Source: an uncultured Collinsella sp.
GTDB lineage: Bacteria; Actinomycetota; Coriobacteriia; Coriobacteriales; Coriobacteriaceae
Assembly (NCBI GenBank): GCA_902464645.1
Contig: CABQKL010000006.1
Span: 1 to 35,801 of the forward strand
Length of the DNA stretch: 35,801 nucleotides
Direction of reading: 5' to 3'
The notes below the pieces were generated by a model. It saw only the letters and a program-made list of their open reading frames with translations. It made no database searches and was not told the DNA's origin. Below, piece after piece: positions 14,607-22,348 of this stretch. How positions within the stretch are numbered: position 1 is the first letter of the stretch; every line of letters starts with the position of its first letter. The position numbers and the translations under genes are program-made.

Positions 14607-14638
14607 AAGCGCCCGAGGCCAAATGGTCGCGGGCGCTT
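14607..14638 (-). terminator. Intrinsic terminator of the PTS IIA gene
   Basis: AAGCGCCCG (14607-14615) pairs with CGGGCGCTT (14630-14638). On the minus strand the stem ends in TTTTCGTTTG. Confidence 0.7.
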
Positions 14639-14675
14639 GACGAGGTGCCTTTTGGCTGTGTGGCGCGGGGCCTGA

Positions 14676-15239
14676 CTACTTGGTCTTGGCCACCAGCAGC
14701 GGGTCGCCCAGCTTGACGAGCGGGTTGCCGCCGATAAGCGTTCCAGACTCGCCGACATGGTCGATGCTCTTAAGGCGATCGAGCTCGGAGACGATGACGG
14801 TCACGATGTCCTCGTGGCCAGCGGCCTTAATGGCCTCGCGGTCGAAGCTGATGAGCGGCTGGCCTGCCTTGACCACATCGCCCATCTCGACAAAGCGGGC
14901 AAAACCCTTGCCGTTCATTTCCACGGTGCCCAGGCCAACATGGATGAACACGCGAAGACCGTCCTCGGTGATCATGCCAATGGAGTGGTTGGTGACGGTG
15001 GTGGCGCCGATGCGGCCGTTGGCGGGCGCATAGATGGTGCCGGTAATGGGCTCGATGCCATAGCCCTGGCCAAGCATGCCCGAGGCGATCGTCTCGTCGG
15101 GGACCTCGTTCAGGTTGACGAGCACGCCGTTGACGGGGGCATAGATGACACCTTCGCGGGTGGCGAAGCTTGCTGCGGGCGGAACGGACGCCTCGCCCGT
15201 CGAGGTGAAGGTGGACTTAAGCGAATCGAGCAGACCCAT
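14676..15239 (-). CDS. crr: PTS glucose-type EIIA component
   Basis: This single-domain EIIA-Glc protein accepts phosphate from HPr and passes it to sugar EIIB domains. It has 187 residues and both family histidines: TNHSIG (H85) and FIHVGLGTVEMNGKGF, where H100 is the phosphorylated residue. The start at 15239 is chosen for GGAGG five bases upstream; longer frames run into an operator-like palindrome. It stands alone without EIIB or EIIC, so it probably serves EIICB proteins encoded elsewhere or regulates transport. A LacI-type palindrome at 15287-15296 lies in its leader. Confidence 0.93.
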   Translation of the reverse strand: MGLLDSLKSTFTSTGEASVPPAASFATREGVIYAPVNGVLVNLNEVPDETIASGMLGQGYGIEPITGTIYAPANGRIGATTVTNHSIGMITEDGLRVFIHVGLGTVEMNGKGFARFVEMGDVVKAGQPLISFDREAIKAAGHEDIVTVIVSELDRLKSIDHVGESGTLIGGNPLVKLGDPLLVAKTK

Positions 15240-15286
15240 AGTTGCCTCCAACTTAAATAGGCGCATATCGCGCGTTTGGTTTGCCG

Positions 15287-15296
15287 GAAACGTTTC
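15287..15296. promoter_or_regulatory. LacI-family type operator palindrome
   Basis: The perfect palindrome GAAACGTTTC, in the context CCGGAAACGTTTCAT, matches the A/T-flanked CG-centred operators used by many LacI-family sugar repressors. It sits about 50 bases upstream of the PTS IIA start and 190 bases upstream of the hydrolase on the other strand, so it could control either or both. No clear -35/-10 pair was assigned here. Confidence 0.5.
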
Positions 15297-15483
15297 ATAT
15301 GTGTTTCGCGGCTTGGTCAACGTCCCCTATTCTACGCTGCTCAGCGATACCTCTGAGCTGGGATTATGTGATATATCAGTTGAAGGGAAACTAATTGCTG
15401 GAGTGTTTCTGCGCCACGGGTTCAAGTGGGGTACGCTTGAAGGCGAAAAACAAGGGCGCGTAATTTGCGCGAAGGGAGCACAT

Positions 15484-16386
15484 ATGATTGCCGAGAGCCA
15501 TGCACTGTGGGGCGAGGAGCCGACCGAGGAATATCCGGCGACGTTTACGTATTTGGGTGCCGAGCCGCTCCCCGACAAGCCCAATGGCCGCCGCCCCGCG
15601 GTGATCATCTGCGGCGGAGGCGGGTTTACACATATCGCTCCGCACGAGCAGGACCCGGTGGCGTTTGCATTTTTGGACCGCGGCTACCAGGCCTTTGTGC
15701 TCAACTATGTGACGAGTGGCACGGGCGATGTGAGCTTTCCGCACCCGCAGGCAGACCTTGCCAAGATGGTCGCCACGGTGCGCGCCAACGCCGACGAGTG
15801 GCATGTCGATCCCAAGCGCGTGTGCGTCGTGGGCTTCTCGGCAGGCGGCATGATCAGCGCTTCGCTGGCAACGCAATGGAAGACTGGTCCCTTCGCGGGC
15901 CTGGCAGGGGCGCGTCCGGACGATATTCGTCCCGATGCCGTGGTGCTGGGTTATCCATTGCTCGACCTTGCCTATGTGCGCGACATACAGACGCGCGACC
16001 CGCGCATCGACCTGCGCGTGCCAAAGACGGGCGGCAAGACGGGGCGCGATCTGCTCAACGACTATCTGTCGATGGTGACGGGTGGCGAGGCAACTGACGA
16101 GCACCTGGCCGATATCTGCCCCACCACACATGTTTCGCGTCAGATGCCGCCGACCTTTGTGTGGGGCGTGTCCGACGACAAGACGGCGCCGATCGCGCAG
16201 GTCTACCCGTTTGCGCAGCGCATGGCCGAGGAGGGCGTCGCATGCGAGATGCATGTCTTTGACCAGGGCGGCCACGGCCTTTCGCTCGGCAACGCCAACA
16301 CCGCGGTCGACAACGAGGACAAGCAGGTGGCGGTCCGTCCTTGGATTCGCCTAGCCTTCCGCTTCCTGGAGCGCCACGGGTTTTAG
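15484..16386 (+). CDS. Alpha/beta hydrolase (esterase/lipase family)
   Basis: This 300-residue cytoplasmic hydrolase has the oxyanion-hole stretch IICGGGGFTHIAPHEQD, the nucleophile elbow GFSAGGM (serine nucleophile), a probable acid residue in VSDDKTAP, and the catalytic His in FDQGGHGLSLG. This arrangement is typical of the BD-FAE/acetyl-xylan-esterase-like group that deacylates sugars or small esters. The ATG at 15484 has AAGGGAG five bases upstream. The frame is open further upstream, but that part is antisense to the PTS gene. The substrate is unknown. The neighbouring PTS protein and sugar-type operator hint at carbohydrate de-esterification. Confidence 0.88.
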   Translation: MIAESHALWGEEPTEEYPATFTYLGAEPLPDKPNGRRPAVIICGGGGFTHIAPHEQDPVAFAFLDRGYQAFVLNYVTSGTGDVSFPHPQADLAKMVATVRANADEWHVDPKRVCVVGFSAGGMISASLATQWKTGPFAGLAGARPDDIRPDAVVLGYPLLDLAYVRDIQTRDPRIDLRVPKTGGKTGRDLLNDYLSMVTGGEATDEHLADICPTTHVSRQMPPTFVWGVSDDKTAPIAQVYPFAQRMAEEGVACEMHVFDQGGHGLSLGNANTAVDNEDKQVAVRPWIRLAFRFLERHGF

Positions 16387-16413
16387 TTACGGCGTTTTAC
16401 CAAACGCCGTAAC
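16386..16413 (+). terminator. Hairpin after the alpha/beta hydrolase
   Basis: A perfect 12 bp stem, GTTACGGCGTTT (16386-16397) with AAACGCCGTAAC (16402-16413), has loop TACC and begins at the stop codon. No T-run follows, so it may be a weak terminator or an mRNA 3' end stabiliser. Confidence 0.5.
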
Positions 16414-16453
16414 CACTTGACGCTGCAAGCCCGTCAGAGCGGCAATCTGTCGA

Positions 16454-16483
16454 TTGAACATCGGTGTGTGTTCGCGCTATCAT
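16454..16483 (+). promoter_or_regulatory. Promoter of the feoA-feoB fusion gene
   Basis: TTGAAC (16454-16459), an 18-base spacer and TATCAT (16478-16483) predict a start near 16490, immediately before two GGTTAGCC repeats. Confidence 0.6.
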
Positions 16484-16495
16484 GCGTGGTTAAAT

Positions 16496-16520
16496 GGTTA
16501 GCCATGGCAAACGGTTAGCC
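16496..16520. promoter_or_regulatory. Candidate DtxR/IdeR-type iron-repressor site
   Basis: Two direct GGTTAGCC repeats (16496-16503 and 16513-16520) start 17 bases apart and overlap the predicted transcription start. The half-site resembles the TTAGG-TTAGCC-like halves of IdeR/DtxR operators, and the position would block transcription of the iron transporter. The arrangement is a direct repeat rather than the classic palindrome, so the assignment is tentative. Confidence 0.45.
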
Positions 16521-16570
16521 AAGTTAAACAAAATGCAACGCCCTGTGGGCGCCGGGGGAGGAACGCGGAC

Positions 16571-18931
16571 GTGAGACTCGATACACTCGAGATTGGAAAG
16601 GATGCCGTTGTCGCATCGGTGGCATCGGACGATCAGGCCCTCCGACAGCATATTTTGGACATGGGCCTAACGCCGGGTACCGAAGTCACCATGATGAAGT
16701 ACGCCCCTATGGGCGACCCGCTCGAGATTCGCCTGCGTGGCTACGAGTTGACGCTGCGCAAGGACGATGCCGCTCGCATCGAGCTCGTGGGCATTCACGA
16801 CACCGATACGGGTCCGCGCGCTAACGCCGCAATCGGCACGACGGAGCATCCGGCTCTGGGCGAGGGGACGTATTCGCCCCGCGCGGCAAAGACGGTCGTG
16901 CCCGAGGGCGCACCGCTGCATTTTGCCCTCGCCGGCAACCAAAACTGCGGCAAGACCACGCTGTTCAACCAGCTGACGGGCTCCAACCAGCATGTCGGTA
17001 ACTTTCCTGGCGTGACGGTCGACCGCAAAGATGGCACCATCCGCAACCACCCCGAGGCAAGCGTTACCGACCTGCCCGGCATTTATTCTCTGTCGCCGTA
17101 CACGGGCGAGGAGATCGTAAGCCGCCAGTTTATCCTGGACGAGCACCCCGACGCCATCATCGATATCATCGACGCCACCAACATCGAGCGTAACCTGTAC
17201 CTGACGCTGCAGCTTATGGAGCTCGATAGACCCATGGTCATCGCGCTCAACATGATGGACGAGGTGACGGCCAACGGCGGCGCCGTGGACGTCAACCTGC
17301 TCGAGAGCCTGCTGGGCGTGCCTGTTGTTCCCATTAGTGCTGCCCGCAACGAGGGTATTGGCGAGTTGGTGGATCACGCCTTGCACGTGGCGCGGTTCCG
17401 CGAGCGCCCCGGTCGCCTGGACTTCTGCGCGCCTGATGGTCCGGACGGCGGCGCGCTGCATCGCTGCATTCACGGCATCGCCAACCTTATCGAGGACCAT
17501 GCCGCGACGGCGCACATTCCCGTGCGTTTTGCGGCGACCAAGCTGGTTGAGGGCGACGAGCTGGTGACCGAGGCACTTCACCTGGACCGCAACGAGCTCG
17601 ACGCCATCGAGCACATCATTAGCCAAATGGAGGGCGAGGCCGGCACCGACCGTCTATCTGCGCTGGCTGACATGCGCTTCGGCTTTATCGGCGACGTGTG
17701 CGGGCGTTGCGTCGTCAAGCCGCACGAGAGCCGCGAGCACGTGCGCTCCGTCAAGATTGACCGCATCCTGACGGGTCGTTACACGGCCATCCCGGCGTTC
17801 CTGGTGATCATGGGTCTCGTCTTTTGGCTGACGTTTGGCGTGATCGGCGCGGCGTTGCAGGGACTCATGGAGGACGGCATCGCTGCCATCATCGCCTCGG
17901 CCGATGCGGGTCTCAAGGCGTTCGGCACCAACGACGTAGTGCGCTCGCTAGCTGTCGACGGCGTGCTTACGGGCGTGGGCAGCGTGCTGACCTTCCTGCC
18001 GATTATCGTCGTGCTCTTCTTGTTCCTCTCCATTCTGGAAGACTCCGGCTACATGGCACGCGTGGCCTTTGTCATGGATAAAGTGCTGCGTCGCTTTGGC
18101 CTGTCGGGCCGCAGCTTCGTGCCTATGCTCGTCGGTTTTGGCTGCACCGTGCCGGCTATCATGTCGACCCGTACGCTCCCATCCGAGCACGACCGCAAGA
18201 TGACGGTCATGCTCACGCCGTTTATGAGCTGCTCGGCCAAGCTGCCGGTCTACGGTCTGCTGTGCGGGGCTTTTTTCCCGCAGGCGACAGTTCCCGCCAT
18301 GGTCTCGCTCTATCTGATTGGCATTGCGGTCGGTTGCATTGCGGCTTTGGTGCTTAACCGCACGGCATTTAAGGGCGACCCGGTGCCGTTTATCATGGAG
18401 CTCCCCAATTACCGCCTGCCGAGCGTCAAGACGACGGTGATGCTGGCATGGGATAAGGCCAAAGACTTTATTACCAAGGCCTTTACCATTATCTTTGCCG
18501 CTACCGTGGTCATCTGGTTCCTTCAGACGTTCGACATTCGCTTTAATGTGGTCGCCGATCAGTCGCAGAGTCTACTTGCCGGTCTGGGTAGCATTATCGC
18601 GCCGGCGCTGGCGCCGCTTGGCTTTGGCGACTGGCGTGCATCCACGGCGCTCGTCACCGGACTTATCGCCAAGGAGAGCGTCATCTCGACCCTCACGGTG
18701 CTTTTGGGTGCAACGTCGCCTGCGGCACTGTCGACCATGTTTTCGCCGTTCACCGCCTACGTGTTCCTGGTCTTTACGCTGCTGTACCCGCCTTGCGTGG
18801 CGTCCATCGGCGCCGTCAAGAGCGAGCTGGGCACGCGCTATGCCGTGGCCGTATTCGCATTTCAAGTGACGGTCGCCTGGATCGTGGCGTTTGTCGTGCA
18901 TTCGGCGGGCATATTGCTGGGGTTGGCTTAG
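16571..18931 (+). CDS. feoB: Ferrous iron transporter, FeoA-FeoB fusion
   Basis: This 786-residue protein fuses a FeoA-like SH3 domain (about 1-75, MRLDTLEIGKDAVV, then LTPGTEV) to FeoB. The G domain has the P loop GNQNCGKT (122-129, with Gln where Pro is usual), G2 Thr in PGVTVDRK (149), DLPG (167-170) and NMMD (227-230). After a GDI-like helical region, about eight to ten membrane helices start near 400, with gate-like segments (VGFGCTVPAIMSTRT, then SCSAKLPVYGLL). It imports Fe2+ across the cytoplasmic membrane. The GTG start follows GGGGGAGG at nine bases. A promoter and putative iron-repressor repeats precede it. Natural FeoA-FeoB fusions are known; no separate feoA or feoC is nearby. 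Confidence 0.96.
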   Translation: MRLDTLEIGKDAVVASVASDDQALRQHILDMGLTPGTEVTMMKYAPMGDPLEIRLRGYELTLRKDDAARIELVGIHDTDTGPRANAAIGTTEHPALGEGTYSPRAAKTVVPEGAPLHFALAGNQNCGKTTLFNQLTGSNQHVGNFPGVTVDRKDGTIRNHPEASVTDLPGIYSLSPYTGEEIVSRQFILDEHPDAIIDIIDATNIERNLYLTLQLMELDRPMVIALNMMDEVTANGGAVDVNLLESLLGVPVVPISAARNEGIGELVDHALHVARFRERPGRLDFCAPDGPDGGALHRCIHGIANLIEDHAATAHIPVRFAATKLVEGDELVTEALHLDRNELDAIEHIISQMEGEAGTDRLSALADMRFGFIGDVCGRCVVKPHESREHVRSVKIDRILTGRYTAIPAFLVIMGLVFWLTFGVIGAALQGLMEDGIAAIIASADAGLKAFGTNDVVRSLAVDGVLTGVGSVLTFLPIIVVLFLFLSILEDSGYMARVAFVMDKVLRRFGLSGRSFVPMLVGFGCTVPAIMSTRTLPSEHDRKMTVMLTPFMSCSAKLPVYGLLCGAFFPQATVPAMVSLYLIGIAVGCIAALVLNRTAFKGDPVPFIMELPNYRLPSVKTTVMLAWDKAKDFITKAFTIIFAATVVIWFLQTFDIRFNVVADQSQSLLAGLGSIIAPALAPLGFGDWRASTALVTGLIAKESVISTLTVLLGATSPAALSTMFSPFTAYVFLVFTLLYPPCVASIGAVKSELGTRYAVAVFAFQVTVAWIVAFVVHSAGILLGLA

Positions 18932-18973
18932 TTATTTATTGACGGCGCAATCTCTGTGTATCGAATTGTTTTC

Positions 18974-19006
18974 GGCCCCGCATCTGTTGCTGACGGATGC
19001 GGGGCC
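18974..19006 (+). terminator. Terminator of feoB
   Basis: GGCCCCGCATC (18974-18984) pairs with GATGCGGGGCC (18996-19006). The tail GTTGCTATATAAT is only moderately T-rich and contains the next gene's -10 box. Confidence 0.65.
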
Positions 19007-19019
19007 GTTGCTATATAAT
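18991..19019 (+). promoter_or_regulatory. Promoter of sotB embedded in the feoB terminator
   Basis: A perfect -10 TATAAT (19014-19019) lies 17 bases after a weak -35 TGACGG (18991-18996), which falls within the terminator loop and 3' arm. The predicted start near 19026 leaves a leader of only about 27 bases. Confidence 0.55.
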
Positions 19020-19052
19020 CGCCTCCGCTCAAAATGATTGGAGACGTTATAT

Positions 19053-20249
19053 ATGACTCAGGCAAGGCAAGACGGCATCACGCTCAAGCAGTGGCTCCCG
19101 CTCATCGGACTCACCTGCTGCGCCTTCGTGTTCAACACGTCGGAGTTTATGCCCATCGGTCTTTTGACTGACATCGCCGCGTCGTTCTCGCTCACCGAGT
19201 CCCAAGCCGGCATCATGATCTCGGTCTATGCCTGGGGCGTCATGCTGCTGTCGCTGCCGCTCATGGTGTTCGCTTCGCGCTTTGAGTTCAAGCGGATGTT
19301 GCTGGGCGTGCTGGCCGTGTTTTCGCTGGGCCAGTTTCTGTCCGCTGTGGCGCCGACTTATCCCATCCTGGTCTGTGCGCGCCTGGTGGTCGCTTGCGCA
19401 CATGCCGTGTTCTGGTCGGTCGCTTCGATTATGGCCTCGCGCCTGGTCGACACTCGCCACGGGGCGCTCGCCATCAGCATGATCGCTACGGGCTCGTCCA
19501 TCGCGCAGATCTTTGGTCTGCCCCTCGGTCGCGCTATTGGCTTGGCCGTGGGCTGGCGCATGACGTTTGCCGTGGTTGGGGTCCTCTCGGCCATCGCGGT
19601 CGTCTACCAGGCGACCGTGTTCCCGGCCATGCCGGCGGGCGAGCGCTTTACCGTCAAACAGTTGCCCGAGCTGCTCAAGAACCCGCTCCTGATCGCGCTC
19701 TACGCGGTCACGGTTTTTATGGCGACCGGCTACTACGCGGGTTACAGCTATATCGAGCCCTTCCTGGCGCAGGTCGCGCACGTCGATGCGGGCGCCATCA
19801 CCATGACGCTGACGGCGTTTGGCTGCTCTGGTCTGCTCGGAAGCTGGTTGTTTGGCCGCCTGTTCGATGGGCATCGCTTCCCGTTCTTGGCTATTACGCT
19901 CTCCGGCGTGCCGGCGGCTCTGCTGCTTATGGCTCCTGCAGCCTCGGCGCTCGTGTTGGTGCTTGCCGTCTGCGCGCTATGGGGCTGCTGCGCCACGGCC
20001 TTCAATGTGGCGTTCCAGGCCGAGCTCATCAAGTACACGCCGGCGGATTCGTCGGCTGTCGCCATGTCGATCTTCTCGGGCCTGTTCAACCTCGGTATCG
20101 GCACGGGTACCGCGATTGGCGGAGCCGTGGTTTCGGGTCCCGGTATCGCCTGGATCGGCTGCGCAGGTGGCGCAATCGCCGTCGTGGGCGTCATCCTCGC
20201 TATCACGGTGCTATTCCCGGCCATACGCCGCGCAAAGCCCGTCGCCTAG
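19053..20249 (+). CDS. sotB: MFS transporter, SotB-like sugar/drug efflux
   Basis: This 398-residue major facilitator protein has 12 predicted helices. It closely follows E. coli SotB along its length: FNTSEFMPIGLLTDIA, GIMISVYAWGVMLLSLPLM, ACAHAVFWSVASIMA, and AGYSYIEPFLAQ, where SotB has TAYSYIEPFVQN. SotB exports arabinose, IPTG and some drugs. It sits in the cytoplasmic membrane. The ATG at 19053 has GGAG nine bases upstream; a TTG at 19038 would precede that site and is rejected. It has its own promoter and is followed by a large palindrome acting as a probable terminator. The actual substrate cannot be inferred. Confidence 0.88.
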   Translation: MTQARQDGITLKQWLPLIGLTCCAFVFNTSEFMPIGLLTDIAASFSLTESQAGIMISVYAWGVMLLSLPLMVFASRFEFKRMLLGVLAVFSLGQFLSAVAPTYPILVCARLVVACAHAVFWSVASIMASRLVDTRHGALAISMIATGSSIAQIFGLPLGRAIGLAVGWRMTFAVVGVLSAIAVVYQATVFPAMPAGERFTVKQLPELLKNPLLIALYAVTVFMATGYYAGYSYIEPFLAQVAHVDAGAITMTLTAFGCSGLLGSWLFGRLFDGHRFPFLAITLSGVPAALLLMAPAASALVLVLAVCALWGCCATAFNVAFQAELIKYTPADSSAVAMSIFSGLFNLGIGTGTAIGGAVVSGPGIAWIGCAGGAIAVVGVILAITVLFPAIRRAKPVA

Positions 20250-20266
20250 CCACATCCTCCTCATCA

Positions 20267-20338
20267 GTTGCGGTGGAATAGAGACTGTTTGCCCGGTTTA
20301 TTGGTCCCAACAGTCCCTATTTCACCGCAACTTATTTT
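20267..20338 (+). repeat. 24 bp palindrome/terminator, GTTGCGGTG family
   Basis: The arms 20267-20290 and 20308-20331 pair at about 22 of 24 positions (one G-U wobble, one A-C mismatch) around a 17-base loop, followed by TTATTTTG. It starts 17 bases after the sotB stop. Its length and mismatches look more like a repeat element acting as a terminator than a simple terminator. It is unrelated in sequence to the AACCACC family. Confidence 0.7.
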
Positions 20339-20403
20339 GGGGGAGGGGATGCGCGGCGGGCATACAATGAATGTCGTTGTGTTGAGCTTACCGGGAGGCT
20401 GTT

Positions 20404-21780
20404 ATGTGGGCATACGAGACGACGTTCTATCAGATCTATCCGCTGGGCTTTTGCGGGGCTCCGCGCGAAAACGCCGCGCCCGTTGCCGAGGATGAGCTTG
20501 CCCAGGCTGCCAACGCCGCGCCCAACCCCGATGCGCCCATCATGAAAATCGCCCAATGGGCCGACTACCTGCAAGAACTCGGTATTGGCGCTGTGCTGAT
20601 CAACCCGCCACTCGAGTCCGATAGCCACGGCTATGATACGCGCAGCCTGCGTCATATCGACCGTCGCCTGGGTGGGGATGCCGACTTTGCCGCCGTGTGC
20701 GAGACGCTGCACGACCATGGCATCCGCGTGGTGCTCGATGCCGTCTTCAACCACGTCGGTCGCGGTTTTTGGGCCTTCCGCGACGTGCAGGAGCGCAAGT
20801 GGGACTCGCCGTACAAGGACTGGTTCCACATCAGCTTTGACGGTGACTCGTGCTACGGCGACGGCTTTTGGTACGAGGGCTGGGAAGACCATTTTGAGCT
20901 CGTGAAGCTCAACCTGCAAAACCCCGCCGTTGTCGATTACCTGCTCGAGTCCGTGCGCCGCTGGGCCGAGGTCTTCGGCGTCGACGGCCTGCGCCTGGAT
21001 GTTGCCTATATGCTCGACCGCGACTTCATGCGTCGTCTGCACGACTTTACCCGTGAGCTCAAGCCCGATTTTGTGCTGATCGGCGAGACGCTCCACGGCG
21101 ACTACAACCAGATTGTCAACGACGAGATGCTCGACTCCTGCACCAACTACGAGTGCTACAAGGGCCTGTACTCCAGCTTTAATTCGATCAACATGTTCGA
21201 GATTGCCCACTCTCTTCATCGCCAGTTTGGCGGTGACCCGTGGTGCATTTATCGCGGCAAGCATCTGCTGTCGTTTGTCGACAACCACGATGTGCCGCGC
21301 CTGGCGAGCATCCTCACTGACAAGTCCTGCCTGCGCCCCGCCTATGGCATGCTGTTTGGCATGCCGGGCATCCCGTGCGTCTACTACGGCAGCGAGTGGG
21401 GAATTGCTGGCGAAAAGGGCGGCCCCGATGGCGACTGGGCGCTGCGACCTGCGCTCGATGAGCCTGCGCCCAACGAGCTGACGGCTTTCATCAAGCAGCT
21501 CATGCACCTGCGCTCGGCCGACGACGCGGCGGCCCGTGCTCTCAACTACGGTGCCTATCGCAACGTGGTGATCCAGAACAAGCAGCTGCTGTTCGAGCGC
21601 GCCTGCGACGACGCGACGGTGCTTGTGGCGGTCAATGCCGTGAACGAGCCCTATACCTTTGGAGCCGGCGAACTCAACGGCTCCTTCGTCGACCTACTTG
21701 CCGACGATGCTCCCACGGTCGAGCTGACGGGTACCCTTGAGCTTGCACCCTACGAGGTGCGCTATCTGCTGAGGGCCTAG
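20404..21780 (+). CDS. GH13 alpha-amylase-family glycosidase
   Basis: This 458-residue intracellular enzyme (no signal peptide) has all four GH13 regions: DAVFNHVG (112-119), GLRLDVAY with nucleophile D199, GETLHG with acid/base E228, and FVDNHDVPR with H295/D296. The barrel begins at YQIYPLGF, and a short beta domain ends the protein. The N-terminal half carries an unusual Ala/Pro-rich loop (about 20-45). It likely cleaves alpha-glucan oligosaccharides or a disaccharide in the cytoplasm. The ATG follows CCGGGAGG. A possible -10 TACAAT lies at 20363-20368. The deoxyinosine glycosylase gene starts three bases after its stop, so the two are co-transcribed. Confidence 0.93.
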   Translation: MWAYETTFYQIYPLGFCGAPRENAAPVAEDELAQAANAAPNPDAPIMKIAQWADYLQELGIGAVLINPPLESDSHGYDTRSLRHIDRRLGGDADFAAVCETLHDHGIRVVLDAVFNHVGRGFWAFRDVQERKWDSPYKDWFHISFDGDSCYGDGFWYEGWEDHFELVKLNLQNPAVVDYLLESVRRWAEVFGVDGLRLDVAYMLDRDFMRRLHDFTRELKPDFVLIGETLHGDYNQIVNDEMLDSCTNYECYKGLYSSFNSINMFEIAHSLHRQFGGDPWCIYRGKHLLSFVDNHDVPRLASILTDKSCLRPAYGMLFGMPGIPCVYYGSEWGIAGEKGGPDGDWALRPALDEPAPNELTAFIKQLMHLRSADDAAARALNYGAYRNVVIQNKQLLFERACDDATVLVAVNAVNEPYTFGAGELNGSFVDLLADDAPTVELTGTLELAPYEVRYLLRA

Positions 21781-21783
21781 CTC

Positions 21784-22347
21784 GTGGCCGCGCCGGACGA
21801 GGGCTATCAACATATTGAGCATGGGTTTGAACCCGTGTTTGACGAGCACTCGCGCGTTTTGGTGCTCGGGTCGTTTCCCTCGGTGCTTTCGCGTGCCAAT
21901 GCCTTTTATTACGGTAACCCTCAGAATCGCTTTTGGCGCGTGATGGCCGCATGCCTCGGTGTGCCCGTGCCGCCCAACGAGGGCGACCCTTTGGCAAGCG
22001 GTGAGCCTGCGACGCTCGACGCCTCGATTGTCGCCAAGCGCTCCATGCTGCTGAACGGCGGCGTAGCCCTGTGGGACGTGATCGAGAGCTGTGACATTAA
22101 GGGCTCGAGTGACGCGAGCATTCGCAACGTTGTGCCGGCACATATCGAGCGCATTACCGGCGCAGCTCCCATTGAGCAGGTGATATGCAACGGAGGTACG
22201 GCGGGGCGCCTTTATAAGCGCTATCTACAGGAGCGGACGGGTCTGTCCGCTGTCGTATTGCCGTCAACTAGTCCCGCCAATGCCGCCTGGCGTCTGGGGC
22301 GTCTTGTTGAGCGTTGGCACGAAGCCGTTGACTGGGCCGTTCTCTAA
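21784..22347 (+). CDS. DNA-deoxyinosine glycosylase (UDG superfamily)
   Basis: This 187-residue protein resembles hypoxanthine-DNA glycosylases of the uracil-DNA glycosylase superfamily: LVLGSFPS (27-33), YYGNPQNRFWR (42-52), LLNGGVALWDVI (89-100), and the DNA-intercalation-like LPSTSPANA (159-167). It would excise deaminated adenine (hypoxanthine) from DNA to start base-excision repair. The GTG start is three bases after the GH13 stop, with GAGGG in that gene's end as the ribosome-binding site. The GH13 partner has no functional link to repair that I know of. Its stop is one base from the end of the convergent gene. Confidence 0.85.
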   Translation: MAAPDEGYQHIEHGFEPVFDEHSRVLVLGSFPSVLSRANAFYYGNPQNRFWRVMAACLGVPVPPNEGDPLASGEPATLDASIVAKRSMLLNGGVALWDVIESCDIKGSSDASIRNVVPAHIERITGAAPIEQVICNGGTAGRLYKRYLQERTGLSAVVLPSTSPANAAWRLGRLVERWHEAVDWAVL

Positions 22348-22348
22348 T

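Noticed and set aside
14495..14758. 88-residue N-terminal extension of asnS
   Set aside because: No ribosome-binding site at its start, antisense to the PTS gene's end and terminator. The GTG at 14494 has an excellent one and fits family length.
15145..15483. Upstream extension of the alpha/beta hydrolase frame
   Set aside because: Covers the PTS gene's 5' end in antisense and the operator; the ATG at 15484 has a proper ribosome-binding site and begins a normal hydrolase fold.
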